Assembly: GCA_938016265.1 (NCBI GenBank)
Contig: CALLWB010000002.1
Location: 106,601-170,600, forward strand
Source: an uncultured Saprospiraceae bacterium
Lineage (GTDB): Bacteria > Bacteroidota > Bacteroidia > Chitinophagales > Saprospiraceae
Reading direction: 5' to 3'
Length of the DNA: 64,000 nucleotides
This document shows positions 1-8,146 of the stretch, piece after piece (the stretch's first letter is position 1; every line of letters begins with the position of its first letter). A program made the translations under genes and the position numbers. The notes under the pieces are model-generated. The model saw only the letters and a list, made by a program, of their open reading frames with translations, did no database searches and had not been told where the DNA came from.

Positions 1-623
1 ATATCTACATCCCGATTTCTACTGCTCAGAGAATATACGGAGACGGTGAAAAGATTCATCAAATCATGGTCTCCGGTGGAGACCTCACTGTACCGGAAAT
101 GGTGAAACTGGAGGAGGATGTTCGAAAAGCCCTTGCGGAGAGAAAACAGTTTGATCCGAAAGACCTTCGAGCACTTCGAATAAGTAATCGGGCAGAAAGT
201 TTTGAAGAATTTTCTAGTCTTTTTCAAGCTTTCCATGTGGTGACCTGGGTGATTGGCTTTTTCTCTATCATGGCAGGAGTTATTGGTGTCAGCAACATTA
301 TGCTCATCATCGTCAAAGACAGAACCAAAGAAATTGGTATTCGCAAAGCGCTAGGGGCAACACCAGGTTCCATCGTTGCTATGATTTTACAGGAGTCCAT
401 TCTGATCACTTCTGTTGCTGGATATATCGGGATGATTTTGGGGATAGGGATCATCTATATGGTTTCTGGCGTAGAAGCCGATTTTTTCAGACAGCCTAAA
501 GTCAATCTCGGTGTTGTACTAATGGCCATGGCTATACTTGTCATTTTTGGTGCATTGGCCGGACTACTCCCAGCCATCAAAGCTGCAAACATTAATCCTG
601 TAACCGCCATAAAATCAGAATAA
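1..623 (+). CDS. ABC transporter permease, MacB/FtsX type (5' end outside window)
   Basis: C-terminal part of an integral-membrane ABC permease; the frame is open from the first bases, so the start lies upstream. The visible part holds the end of the periplasmic core, then three membrane segments (about 235-300, 360-450 and 510-580). The cytoplasmic loop after the first helix carries the FtsX/MacB signature KEIGIRKALGATPGSI, and the end (LLPAIKAANINPVTAIKSE) is typical of MacB-type permeases. In MacB-type systems such proteins transmit cytoplasmic ATP hydrolysis to periplasmic efflux or extrusion. The next gene begins three bases after the stop and is a paralogue, so the two probably form a heterodimer. 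No ATP-binding subunit is visible; it may lie upstream. Family call is secure; substrate unknown. Confidence 0.9.
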   Translation, partial: IYIPISTAQRIYGDGEKIHQIMVSGGDLTVPEMVKLEEDVRKALAERKQFDPKDLRALRISNRAESFEEFSSLFQAFHVVTWVIGFFSIMAGVIGVSNIMLIIVKDRTKEIGIRKALGATPGSIVAMILQESILITSVAGYIGMILGIGIIYMVSGVEADFFRQPKVNLGVVLMAMAILVIFGALAGLLPAIKAANINPVTAIKSE

Positions 624-626
624 ACG

Positions 627-1874
627 ATGCTGGACAGAGATACATGGCAGGAAATATTATCCACGATTCGCAAAAATAAATTGCGCACGTTTCTGACGGC
701 ACTTGGTGTTTTCTGGGGAATATTTATGCTTGTTTTTTTACTTGGAATGGGCAATGGTCTTGAAAATGGAGTGTATCGAGGTTTTGGAAAAGGAGCTAAA
801 AATGTCATGTATGTCTGGTCAAACAAAACAAACGTCGCTTACAAAGGGCTTCCTCCTGGAAGACGAATCCGATTAAATCTGGAAGATGTCCTTGCGGTAA
901 GCGAATTGAAAGGTGTGGGTTCTGTATCTCCTAGGACTTCTCTGGGAAACAGGAGATTAGATTATGGGACGTTGTCTACGAATTATGAAATCCGCGGTGA
1001 ATTTCCTGCAGGAAAGCAGGTGTCAGGTTATACCATGGACGAAGGACGATACATCAACCAGTTTGATCTTAACGAGAATCGAAAAGTGGCCGTTTTAGGA
1101 CGAGTAGTAAAAAAAGAACTTTTTGGCGATGAACCAGCAGTCGGTAAACACATCCGTGTCTCAGGAATCGATTTGCAAATCGTAGGCGTCTTCGCATTGG
1201 AAGATGTCAAAGAATGGAATATGGAAGACCTAGAGGCGGTGATTGTCCCATTAACTACTTGTTATAAAACGTTCGGTGTAGAAAATAGAAGAGTCAATTT
1301 CTTTGGAGTAACAGGAGCAAATAAAACCCCCATTTCTTCCATTGAGAAAAAGGTACGTTCTCTATTAAAAGAACGACACTCAATAGCTCCAGATGATAAA
1401 ACAGGGATTGGAGGCTTTAACCTGGAAGAACGTTTTCAAAGTGTCCAAAGTCTATTCTTTGGTATCAAGGCGTTGCTCTGGTTTGTTGGTATTGGAACGC
1501 TGGTAGCGGGGATTGTTGGAGTGAGCAATATTATGTTGATCACTGTCAAAGAACGAACGAAAGAAATTGGTATTAGAAAAGCCTTGGGGGCAACTCCAGG
1601 ATCTATTATAAGTATGATTCTCACCGAGTCTATTTTTATTACTTCGGTGGCGGGTTATTTAGGATTGATGGCGGGCACTTTTCTGATCATTGGATTAAAC
1701 TATATAATGATCGAAATGGGTGTTGAAAATCAGAATTTTTATGATCCAAAAGTCAATTTGACGATTGCTGTAAGCGCGTTGGTCTTTTTGATTTTTGCAG
1801 GTTCTATTGCTGGATTAATTCCGGCGATTCAGGCCGCTCAGGTTAATCCGGTTGTAGCTTTGAAAGATGAATAA
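627..1874 (+). CDS. ABC transporter permease, MacB/FtsX type
   Basis: Full-length 415-residue permease. One membrane helix lies near the N-terminus (about residues 18-40) after the basic stretch TIRKNKLRT. A MacB-like periplasmic core domain follows (about 45-275), then three more helices (about 278-305, 330-360, 376-402), giving the MacB four-helix topology. The signature KEIGIRKALGATPGSI is nearly identical to that of the preceding permease, so the pair arose by duplication. It is packed three bases behind the upstream permease and is followed by the adaptor gene about 100 bases on. Together they look like an inner-membrane pump working with a periplasmic adaptor and an outer-membrane TolC-type channel not seen here. 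No cargo can be assigned. Confidence 0.93.
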   Translation: MLDRDTWQEILSTIRKNKLRTFLTALGVFWGIFMLVFLLGMGNGLENGVYRGFGKGAKNVMYVWSNKTNVAYKGLPPGRRIRLNLEDVLAVSELKGVGSVSPRTSLGNRRLDYGTLSTNYEIRGEFPAGKQVSGYTMDEGRYINQFDLNENRKVAVLGRVVKKELFGDEPAVGKHIRVSGIDLQIVGVFALEDVKEWNMEDLEAVIVPLTTCYKTFGVENRRVNFFGVTGANKTPISSIEKKVRSLLKERHSIAPDDKTGIGGFNLEERFQSVQSLFFGIKALLWFVGIGTLVAGIVGVSNIMLITVKERTKEIGIRKALGATPGSIISMILTESIFITSVAGYLGLMAGTFLIIGLNYIMIEMGVENQNFYDPKVNLTIAVSALVFLIFAGSIAGLIPAIQAAQVNPVVALKDE

Positions 1875-1913
1875 TTGTTAATGGTAGATTGGTTAATGGT
1901 GTACTAAAAACTC

Positions 1914-1963
1914 AATAACTTCGTACACTCAATAATCGAATAACTTAGTACACTTAATAACTT
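1914..1963 (+). repeat. two imperfect 25-bp tandem repeats
   Basis: Two adjacent AT-rich 25-base units (1914-1938 and 1939-1963) differ at five positions and share AATAACTT then GTACACT. A third partial copy starts right after. They fill the spacer between the permease stop and the adaptor start, so they could influence expression of the adaptor, but no known regulatory motif is recognised. Confidence 0.6.
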
Positions 1964-1973
1964 AATAATTACT

Positions 1974-3239
1974 ATGAAAAAGGGATGTTTAATATTTGCA
2001 TTGTTGGCGATTGCGGTGATGTCTGTGGGCTTGGTTTATTATTTTGTTCAGCAGAATCAAAGTGATCCGGTGGTTTATGAATATACAAAACCGAAATTAC
2101 AGGACGTCATCAAAAAAGCAGTTGCCAGCGGGAGCATTAAGCCTAGGAAGGAAGTAAACATCAAACCTCAAGTGTCCGGCGTCATCGAAAAACTGTACGT
2201 AGAGCCAGGTCAAATGGTCAAAAAAGGACAGCGACTAGCCTTAATAAAACTAATCCCCAGCGAAGTAAATATCAACAGCGCAACTTCCAATTTGGAGTTG
2301 ACCAAACTCCGCTACAACGACGCCAAAAGAGAACTCGACCGCCAACGAAGAGTCAATTCTGAACAATTGGACGTCCAACAAGCACAGACCAGCTACACCG
2401 TAGCAACAACTGAACTCGCCAGACAGCAAACACTCAACGAACAAGGCGTCGTTTCAGACCAGGAACTCCTACAGTTTAAACTAGATGCAGAATTGAAGAA
2501 AAATGTATTAGACAATATAAAAATCACCTCTGCCAATGCTGTAGCGCAAGCAGAAACAGAAGTCACCATCCGCCAGGAAGAACTAGCCGCAGCAACAAAC
2601 AATCTGCAACTCCTCCGCGAAGGAAAAACGTCCAACTCCAAGCAAGTCGCCAACGTCGTCAACAGTACCATGAATGGAATGGTCCTAGACGTCCCCATCG
2701 AGGAAGGCAGCTCGGTCATCGAACGTAATAACTTCAATGAAGGGACAAACATTGCTACCGTTGCCAATATGAGTTCGCTGATCTTTGAAGGCAGTATCGA
2801 TGAGTCGGATGTTGGAAAATTGAAAGTCGGAATGCCGTTGGTATTGAAAGTTGGCGCCATTGACAATGAGGAATTTGATGGTGTTCTGGAGTTTATTGCG
2901 CCTAAAGGGACGACGGAAGAAGGGACGGTCAATTTCAAAATAAAAGCAGCCATCAAAAACAGTTCTTCAGAGACGTTTTTGCGTGCTGGTTATAGTGCAA
3001 ATGCCGATATTATCCTTGAAAAAAGAGAACTGGTGGTGGCCATTAATGAACGGGATATTCTGCTAAAAGAGGACAAATCTTTTGTAGAGAAAGTTGTCGG
3101 CGACCAAGAGTTTGAGGAGGTGGAGATTGAGACGGGATTGTCTGATGGTTTGATGGTGCAGGTGGTTTCTGGATTGGACACTACAGTCCAGATCAAGATG
3201 CAGACAGATCCTGGGGCGGAGGAGGAGAAGGAGGATTAG
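1974..3239 (+). CDS. Efflux periplasmic adaptor subunit (HlyD/MacA-like membrane fusion protein)
   Basis: 421-residue membrane fusion protein. An N-terminal membrane anchor (about residues 4-24) is followed by the first half of the lipoyl-like domain (about 61-92, with SGVIEKLYVEPGQMVKKGQ). A long alpha-helical coiled-coil hairpin (about 102-221) comes next, then the second lipoyl half (NGMVLDVPIEEGSSV, about 233-247) and beta-barrel/membrane-proximal domains. The hairpin is what docks on a TolC-type outer-membrane channel in known systems. It follows two MacB-type permeases on the same strand, so it should be their adaptor. The C-terminus is strongly acidic (TDPGAEEEKED). Family confident, substrate unknown. 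Confidence 0.92.
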   Translation: MKKGCLIFALLAIAVMSVGLVYYFVQQNQSDPVVYEYTKPKLQDVIKKAVASGSIKPRKEVNIKPQVSGVIEKLYVEPGQMVKKGQRLALIKLIPSEVNINSATSNLELTKLRYNDAKRELDRQRRVNSEQLDVQQAQTSYTVATTELARQQTLNEQGVVSDQELLQFKLDAELKKNVLDNIKITSANAVAQAETEVTIRQEELAAATNNLQLLREGKTSNSKQVANVVNSTMNGMVLDVPIEEGSSVIERNNFNEGTNIATVANMSSLIFEGSIDESDVGKLKVGMPLVLKVGAIDNEEFDGVLEFIAPKGTTEEGTVNFKIKAAIKNSSSETFLRAGYSANADIILEKRELVVAINERDILLKEDKSFVEKVVGDQEFEEVEIETGLSDGLMVQVVSGLDTTVQIKMQTDPGAEEEKED

Positions 3240-3256
3240 ATAATGAGCATTTTTCT

Positions 3257-3283
3257 AACGCAGAGAGTTACTAAGATGCAAAG
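3257..3283 (+). repeat. dispersed intergenic repeat (ACGCAGAG... type), copy 1
   Basis: A short stretch of the form ACGCAGAGAG then AAGATGCAAAG lies between two convergent genes. Related stretches occur at 19897-19923, 23012-23050 and 60190-60205, all between genes. Function unknown. Confidence 0.45.
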
Positions 3284-3348
3284 GGTTTATCACTAGGAAA
3301 AAGATCACACTGAATGTATTTGGGCCACAGATAATCAGCTTAGGCAGA

Positions 3349-3978
3349 TTATCGTTGCGCATTCAAAGTTATAGTACGAGATTCCAGGATTTCAAAACCG
3401 AAGTCTTCTTCTAGGTTGATAACGATTGGTACCGAGTAGCTGTCTTGTTGGAATAACGGGCGGAACACTTTAAATTTTATTGTTTTTGACTGACCTGGAT
3501 CGATGCCAAATCGGTAATAGTCAGTGGTTAACCAAGGTTGATTTTCGTCTACTTCAATGTTGGCTTTTACGTCGAGGGAGTTGGTTACAATGAGTGCTAA
3601 TTCATTGATGTTTGATCCGAATTCCAGGAGATTTGTGGAGAGCATGGTTGATAGCATTGGGATGTCTACTTGTTCAAAAGAAGCGACAGATAAACTTACG
3701 TTGAGGTTGGTCGTGGTATAGCGCTCTTTTTGGGCATTTAGCGTATACTCGCCGAGGGGCATATTTTCAAATCGATAGTTTCCATTTATGTCGGTGACGG
3801 TGCTTTGGTTATCGGGTCCATTGATAAAAACACTAGCGCCGGAAATTGGACGTTGGGTGGTCTCTTCTTGGACTATGCCATAGACGCCGCTATTGCCTAA
3901 AGTAAAGTCATCAGGATCACAAGCAGTAAATAAAATCAGTACCAAAGCAATCGGGAGTATCAGTAGTAAGTTTTTCAT
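3349..3978 (-). CDS. Lipoprotein with carboxypeptidase-regulatory-like domain
   Basis: 209-residue secreted lipoprotein. The signal peptide ends in the lipobox LFTAC, with the lipidated Cys near residue 20. Residues about 30-110 form a CarboxypepD_reg/TonB-receptor-N-like beta-sandwich (GIVQEETTQRPISGASVFI, then GNYRFENMPLGEYTL). The remaining 100 residues look like a second beta-domain (NSLDVKANIEVDENQPWL). In Bacteroidota such domains usually sit on envelope proteins as folding or binding modules; no catalytic residues are seen. It is convergent with the efflux adaptor gene and has no operon partner. It is probably an outer-membrane lipoprotein of unknown role. Confidence 0.8.
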   Translation of the reverse strand: MKNLLLILPIALVLILFTACDPDDFTLGNSGVYGIVQEETTQRPISGASVFINGPDNQSTVTDINGNYRFENMPLGEYTLNAQKERYTTTNLNVSLSVASFEQVDIPMLSTMLSTNLLEFGSNINELALIVTNSLDVKANIEVDENQPWLTTDYYRFGIDPGQSKTIKFKVFRPLFQQDSYSVPIVINLEEDFGFEILESRTITLNAQR

Positions 3979-4243
3979 ATTGTTTGTTTTTTGGATACTC
4001 GTATTTCAATTTATATGCCAAAGGGGGGATGGGGGTGCAAATTGGAATTGGGAAAACGAATGATTAACTGCTGGACGTCAATGTTTTAAAATTGATAAAA
4101 AATAATTGTAAATCTTGCTTTTTTCTATCCCTTTCAGAACACCAATCGCCACCTTAATTCCTCTAAATTGTTCCTATAACCCTTTCCCAATAAAAAATTC
4201 CCAACAAAAAACTCTGAAACTTTCCATTATCAATAGGAAAACC

Positions 4244-4251
4244 TAAATTTG
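4244..4251 (+). promoter_or_regulatory. -7 promoter element (TAAATTTG)
   Basis: Perfect match to the Bacteroidota -7 consensus TAnnTTTG, 15 bases before the acetate kinase start codon, implying a very short leader. No convincing -33 TTTG is seen. Confidence 0.6.
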
Positions 4252-4266
4252 CCGCTAAAACAATAG

Positions 4267-6075
4267 ATGAACATTCTAGTACTCAATTGCGGTAGTTCCT
4301 CCATCAAAGCAGAGATTATCGAGGCAGAAACAGGCCAACGGCTGAACGGACTCAAAGCAGAACGATTAGGAGAAGCACCAATTATCACTTTCGATTCCGG
4401 CGGTGATCAGATCTCCTGCAACACAAAAGGCCACGAAGAAGTCTTGAAAATTGCCCTCGATCTACTGCAACAACGGTTGAAAGGAACGCCCATCCATGGC
4501 GTCGGCCATCGGGTCGTACACGGAGGGGAAGACTTTGATCAAGCAGTAAAAATAGATGCCTCTGTCGAGCAAAAAATTGAGGACCTCATCGATCTTGCAC
4601 CACTCCACAATCCTATCAACCTACAAGGAATTCGGATTGCTAAAGAACTGTTCAAAGATGTGCCGCATGTCGCGGTTTTTGATACGGCTTTCCATCATAC
4701 GCTTCCGAAAAGAGCGAAAACGTATGCTATTCCAGTAGATTTAGCAGAAAAACATCAGGTTAGACGATACGGATTTCATGGGACAAGCCATGATTATGTG
4801 TCTAAAATGGCTGCCGAATTTCTACAATCTGAACTTAGAGAACTGAGACTGATCACTTGCCATTTAGGCAATGGATGTAGCCTGGCCGCTGTAGAATACG
4901 GTCGATCTATAGAAACCAGTATGGGAATGACGCCCCTAGAAGGACTCGTCATGGGAACAAGAAGCGGAGACATCGATCCAGGCATCTTAATTTATCTAAA
5001 GGAAAAAGAAAACCTATCGATCAATGATATCGATCATCTATTAAATAAACAAAGCGGACTCAAAGGATTGGCTGGGGTGAATGATATGCGCGACATTATC
5101 CAAAAATCAACAGAAGGAGACGATGGATCACGGTTGGCTTTGCAAGTATTTACCCACCGTGTTCGAAAATATATTGGTGCTTATGCAGCCGTAATGGGCG
5201 GTGTAGATGCAATTATTTTTACTGGTGGAATCGGCGAAAATAGTCCTGTTGTCAGACATCGGGTGGCGCAACGACTGGATTTTTTAGGTGCTGTCATTAA
5301 CGAAGATAAAAATCATGATATACGCCTGTCCCATGAGCAAAAGGTGGTTGATTTTTCTATGAATCATAGTCGGGTAAAACTCCTGGCAATCAAAACAGAC
5401 GAACAGTACTCCATCGCACAACAAGCAGCCAACCTCATCCAGGAAAAAAACAAAGTAAATACCGTTCCTCCAATTCCCATTGCCGTCTCTGGCCGACATA
5501 TGCACATCACTCAAGAAACGTTGGAGCAGTTGTTTGGAAAAGGCTATGAACTGACGGTCAAAAAACCACTATCCCAACCCGGCCAATTTGCCGCCAATGA
5601 GCAAGTCACCGTCGTCGGTCCCAAAAACAAAATCGAGCGGGTGCGTATACTAGGCCCTTGTCGTCCTAAAAACCAAATAGAAATATCAAGAACGGATGAG
5701 TTTTTCCTAGGAATAGATGTCCCGGTACGAGAATCCGGTAAAACGACAAATACACCTGGATGCAAAGTGATTGGTCCTAAGGGAACAGTAGATCTTGAAG
5801 AAGGAGTAATCTGCGCATGGAGGCACATTCACATGACTCCTGACGATGCAGCAATTTTTGGTGTAAAGGATCGGGACATCGTAGAAGTAGAAGTATCAGA
5901 AGGCGACCGCGCTCTAACTTTCGGCAATGTATTAATCCGAGTATCTCCTAAGTATAAGCTGGAAATGCACATCGATACAGACGAAGGAAATGCTGCGGAG
6001 TTAAGCCGTGGAGCAACTGGCGCACTAAACGCAACTGGAGGCGCTGCTAAATTGAAAAAGCGGCGGATTTCATAG
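4267..6075 (+). CDS. ackA: Acetate kinase fused to PduL-type phosphate acyltransferase
   Basis: 602-residue bifunctional protein. Residues 1-395 are a complete acetate kinase: NCGSSSIK at the start, GHRVVHGG, DTAFHHTLP, RRYGFHGTSH, HLGNGCSLAAV, MGTRSGDIDPGI and FTGGIGENS. From about residue 400 a PduL (phosphate propanoyltransferase) domain follows, with its metal-binding His clusters SGRHMH (about 408), WRHIHMTP (about 518) and KLEMHIDTDEGNAA (about 565). Acetate kinase makes ATP from acetyl-phosphate, and PduL swaps CoA for phosphate on acyl groups. The fusion therefore joins both steps of acyl-CoA to acetate plus ATP in one cytoplasmic chain. No microcompartment targeting helix or shell genes are seen. 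A -7 element lies just upstream. Both domains look intact. Confidence 0.95.
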   Translation: MNILVLNCGSSSIKAEIIEAETGQRLNGLKAERLGEAPIITFDSGGDQISCNTKGHEEVLKIALDLLQQRLKGTPIHGVGHRVVHGGEDFDQAVKIDASVEQKIEDLIDLAPLHNPINLQGIRIAKELFKDVPHVAVFDTAFHHTLPKRAKTYAIPVDLAEKHQVRRYGFHGTSHDYVSKMAAEFLQSELRELRLITCHLGNGCSLAAVEYGRSIETSMGMTPLEGLVMGTRSGDIDPGILIYLKEKENLSINDIDHLLNKQSGLKGLAGVNDMRDIIQKSTEGDDGSRLALQVFTHRVRKYIGAYAAVMGGVDAIIFTGGIGENSPVVRHRVAQRLDFLGAVINEDKNHDIRLSHEQKVVDFSMNHSRVKLLAIKTDEQYSIAQQAANLIQEKNKVNTVPPIPIAVSGRHMHITQETLEQLFGKGYELTVKKPLSQPGQFAANEQVTVVGPKNKIERVRILGPCRPKNQIEISRTDEFFLGIDVPVRESGKTTNTPGCKVIGPKGTVDLEEGVICAWRHIHMTPDDAAIFGVKDRDIVEVEVSEGDRALTFGNVLIRVSPKYKLEMHIDTDEGNAAELSRGATGALNATGGAAKLKKRRIS

Positions 6076-6270
6076 AAATAGAAAGGAGTGCTCACTGCCT
6101 TAAATAGCAAGGAATCCGTCTCTTAATTAGCACAAACAGGGATCTAATATTCAACTATCTGGATATCGCCTTGTGGATACAAAGACGAGAAAAAACAGGA
6201 TTTTAAAACGCAGTTGGATAGACGAACGGTTCTACTCTCCCCTTCTTGTCTATCAATATTGAATGGCAAT

Positions 6271-7788
6271 TTAGTTTAAAATCTTTCTGGCTTTATCGAT
6301 TTCGGATTTGCTTAAATATTGTTCTAGCAAGGACCAATTAATAGCAGCTTGGTGTTTTTGTAAAAAAGCTAAATGATGCTTTTTTTTGTTATTAGCATTG
6401 TACTCACAAATCCTAATTAGTAATTCTTTTTCCAGAGTTAGGGTATAATATCCCATTTCCTTTGCACGAATATTGATAAACTCAGGGAGTTGGCTTTCAT
6501 TAATATTAAAAACTTTGTAAGACAAGTCAATTTGATAGCAAAGAAATCCATTCAATTCAAATCGAAGTTTCTCCCCGTTTTCTTTTGGGATAGTGCGTAT
6601 TTCATATTTTTCGCTGTATTGATTTTTGAAATCGTGCATGACTTGTTTTATCGACTCAAAATCTCTTTTTGCGCATAAAATATCCAAATCCTTGTTTAGA
6701 GGATATGAAGTTGGAAAATTCGCCGGTTGATAAGGTGTATCAACTTTTACCGCGACATACAAGTAGTCTTTTATTTGTTCTAGAAAACGATCTATTGCTA
6801 AATCCTTGACCAACAACTTCTTCATGTGAGTTGTATGCACGTCATTATCTCCTACATGAAAAAGGACATCATAAAAATAATTTTCTATTCTTTTGGAATA
6901 CTTAGTTCTAACTATTTTTTTGATCAATTCAGCATTACAGGACAAACGCTTGCCATTAAGTTTCTTTTTCCTATAATTTGGATAATCCATATCAAACAGC
7001 ACCAAGGTAACAGCCCTTGGATAAATGTCCATGTAGGCTATTTTTTTGTCAATTTTCCAGGTTTCAATGTCATCTATAGCGTACATTCCTTTCACAAAAG
7101 CAACATACTCTGCTTGGTTATAGAACCCTAAATCCTGTACTTTTTTTACTCGAAAAAACGCATTGATATCTGCTACAATTTCCTCTTTGAATGCAAATGC
7201 TGGCGACCAAATTATTGCCATAAATTCCGTCGGATCAATCTCTTGAATTTGTTTAAATCTTGATTTAATACAATTTATTTCTTTTGCGGTAAATCCGTTC
7301 TCCTCAAACCATTTTAAGGAATAATCAATTTTTCCTTTTGCGTTGTTATTCTGTTTTAAAGAAATTTCTTTAATGTTAAAACATAGGGCACATGCTAATC
7401 GATGAGACCCATCCTCCAGCATCCCATTGTGATTGGTGACAATAGGAAATTTACTATCAAACCCCCTAATTTCCATACTTTTAATTAATCGAAGAAAATC
7501 AATTTTAAAATCTTCTGGGGTTTTAATGTCTTTTTGAGTGGATACCTGACGGGCCTGCTGCATTTTCAGGTACAAATCCCAGCCAAAATCATTTACCCCC
7601 AAATATTCCTCTATGGCTAATATTCTAACAATCGTATCGAAGCGATTAAAAAGTCCTTCTTGAAAATGCTGTAGAAAAAAATTGACAGGATTTTGTTTAC
7701 TATACAACTTAGGATTCAAGGAGGTATTTTGTAGGATACCTTTGTATATTTTAGTATTAGTTACAAATCTTATGACACGGTTCAACAT
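6271..7788 (-). CDS. Unknown protein with ParB-like DGSHR motif and possible nucleotidyltransferase-like C-terminus
   Basis: 505-residue cytoplasmic protein I do not recognise as a whole. Near residues 115-135 it has NHNGMLEDGSHRLACAL, whose DGSHR resembles the catalytic motif of ParB/sulfiredoxin-like domains. Near residues 365-385 PLNKDLDILCAKRDF resembles the metal-binding strand of nucleotidyltransferase folds, but the canonical GS motif is not evident. The last 60 residues are Lys-rich and helical. The gene stands alone between convergent ackA and the 7.8-8.1 kb spacer. It is visibly more AT-rich than its neighbours (15 G+C in the 60 bases 6361-6420), which suggests acquisition by transfer. 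The domain calls are tentative. Confidence 0.6.
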   Translation of the reverse strand: MLNRVIRFVTNTKIYKGILQNTSLNPKLYSKQNPVNFFLQHFQEGLFNRFDTIVRILAIEEYLGVNDFGWDLYLKMQQARQVSTQKDIKTPEDFKIDFLRLIKSMEIRGFDSKFPIVTNHNGMLEDGSHRLACALCFNIKEISLKQNNNAKGKIDYSLKWFEENGFTAKEINCIKSRFKQIQEIDPTEFMAIIWSPAFAFKEEIVADINAFFRVKKVQDLGFYNQAEYVAFVKGMYAIDDIETWKIDKKIAYMDIYPRAVTLVLFDMDYPNYRKKKLNGKRLSCNAELIKKIVRTKYSKRIENYFYDVLFHVGDNDVHTTHMKKLLVKDLAIDRFLEQIKDYLYVAVKVDTPYQPANFPTSYPLNKDLDILCAKRDFESIKQVMHDFKNQYSEKYEIRTIPKENGEKLRFELNGFLCYQIDLSYKVFNINESQLPEFINIRAKEMGYYTLTLEKELLIRICEYNANNKKKHHLAFLQKHQAAINWSLLEQYLSKSEIDKARKILN

Positions 7789-8146
7789 ATATAAAATACT
7801 ATAAATTTCCCATCGTTATATCACCATAAAAACTAAGAGGCTTTTAATTTGAATATTCGATGCCCAAAATAGGTTATTCAAATTGATTTTGCCCTAATTT
7901 CACTTAATTTTGTATTTGGATTAAAGACGATCCAAACCAATTTTCCATTCCTTAAGCATTAACAATCAATCAGCAGAAGATCGAAGGAGGCTTCCTACGT
8001 TAATCGTTAGAATCCTGTCGAACCCATTGACTATTAAATAAAACGAGGGACTCCTCATTGCTTTACTATGATAAGTCCCTCGTATCTTAGGTTATTGTTG
8101 TTTTCGATTAAAAGCTTTAGAGTACATTTGTCTCTCTACTCAATTT
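7789..8146. other. 358-base gene-free stretch
   Basis: Holds the leader of the unknown gene ending at 7788 and the downstream region of the PhoD-like gene. The only clear structure is the terminator hairpin near 8043-8083. No short ORF with a convincing start or product was seen. Confidence 0.6.
8034..8083 (-). terminator. Rho-independent terminator of the PhoD-like gene
   Basis: Perfect 10-base inverted repeat ACGAGGGACT (8043-8052) and AGTCCCTCGT (8074-8083). On the minus strand it is followed by a U-rich run (TTTTATTTAA). It lies about 60 bases past the stop of the phosphatase gene. Confidence 0.8.

Noticed and set aside
2393..2956. 187-residue ORF antisense to the efflux adaptor gene
   Set aside because: Fully inside the adaptor gene, Ser/Leu-rich with no domain or leader; a shadow of the strong coding frame.
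6217..6254. seven-base inverted repeat between ackA and the convergent orphan gene
   Set aside because: Loop of more than twenty bases and no T-run; not a convincing terminator.
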